Source: an uncultured Asticcacaulis sp.
GTDB lineage: Bacteria > Pseudomonadota > Alphaproteobacteria > Caulobacterales > Caulobacteraceae
NCBI GenBank assembly: GCA_936940865.1
Contig: CAKZJB010000036.1
Location: forward strand, 1 to 52,618
Length of the DNA stretch: 52,618 bases
Direction of reading: 5' to 3'
Part shown: positions 52,575 through 52,618 of the stretch, one piece after another
Numbering within the stretch: position 1 is the stretch's first letter
Layout: the number at the start of each line of letters is the position of its first letter
Position numbers and translations under genes: made by a program
Notes under the pieces: model-generated
What the model saw: only the letters and a program-made list of their open reading frames with translations
Told to the model about the DNA's origin: nothing
The model's database searches: none

Positions 52575-52618
52575 ACAACGCGTAGAGCCTTGATCGGCCT
52601 AAGTAATTCCCATTGGCA

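Overview
The window looks like core chromosome of an alphaproteobacterium, most likely Caulobacterales (Caulobacter/Asticcacaulis-like). This is inferred from gene content, high GC and gene order: rpsB-tsf / pyrH-frr-uppS-cdsA-dxr-rseP-bamA, DUF1467-proS-lolC-lolD-dnaE, yceD-plsX-fabH-ihfA-merR, and glyA-nrdR-ribD-ribE-ribB-ribH-nusB-thiL. An ALAS-type hemA and a short ProS fit alphaproteobacteria. No mobile element, CRISPR array or classical defence island was seen.

Layout. 1-7642 (minus): rpsB-tsf, closed by a clear terminator, then the growth operon pyrH to rseP and the first codons of bamA (UMP kinase, ribosome recycling, undecaprenyl-PP, CDP-diacylglycerol, the MEP pathway, site-2 protease, outer-membrane assembly). 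7881-15258 (minus): DUF1467, proS, lolC-type permease, lolD and dnaE, with a possible 28-codon membrane peptide in the dnaE leader. 15348-18695 (minus): argC, rplM-rpsI (good sigma-70 promoter and terminator) and ctaA. 18864-22637: small membrane proteins (GlsB-like, DUF2842, TMEM175-like), a GRDP-like protein with a Cys/Gly-rich tail, and two secreted proteins. 22717-27406 (minus): tRNA-Pro(GGG), merR, ihfA, fabH, plsX, yceD and a bc1-complex chaperone. bamE follows on plus.

28137-30336 is hppA (membrane H+-pyrophosphatase), broken near its 3' end by a 52-bp diverged near-duplication that shifts the frame; this is either real allelic recombination or an assembly chimera. 30683-32345 holds three small secreted proteins, two of them glycine-zipper proteins with their own terminators. 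32483-39021 is the glyA / nrdR-riboflavin-nusB-thiL block. Its RibA-like domain lacks the zinc cysteines and its RibD has only the reductase half, so two riboflavin activities must be encoded elsewhere. 40379-45159 contains hemA and hemB on either side of a lower-GC accessory patch (42392-44035), whose Sel1-repeat gene is flanked by about 68-bp imperfect direct repeats. hemB is translationally coupled to an unknown protein with two similar beta-rich halves. 46126-52574 holds an oxidoreductase pair, motB, bpt, a large TonB-dependent-receptor-like barrel with a Gly/Pro-rich tail, and a short possibly truncated gene.

GlyA makes glycine, the substrate of the HemA-type ALA synthase; HemB continues to heme and CtaA makes heme A. 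LolC/D, BamA, BamE and RseP all act on the cell envelope. No wholly new multi-gene system stood out. The best leads are the hppA lesion, the duplicated region around the Sel1 gene, the Cys/Gly-tailed GRDP protein, the small dnaE-leader peptide and the tandem-barrel protein coupled to hemB.
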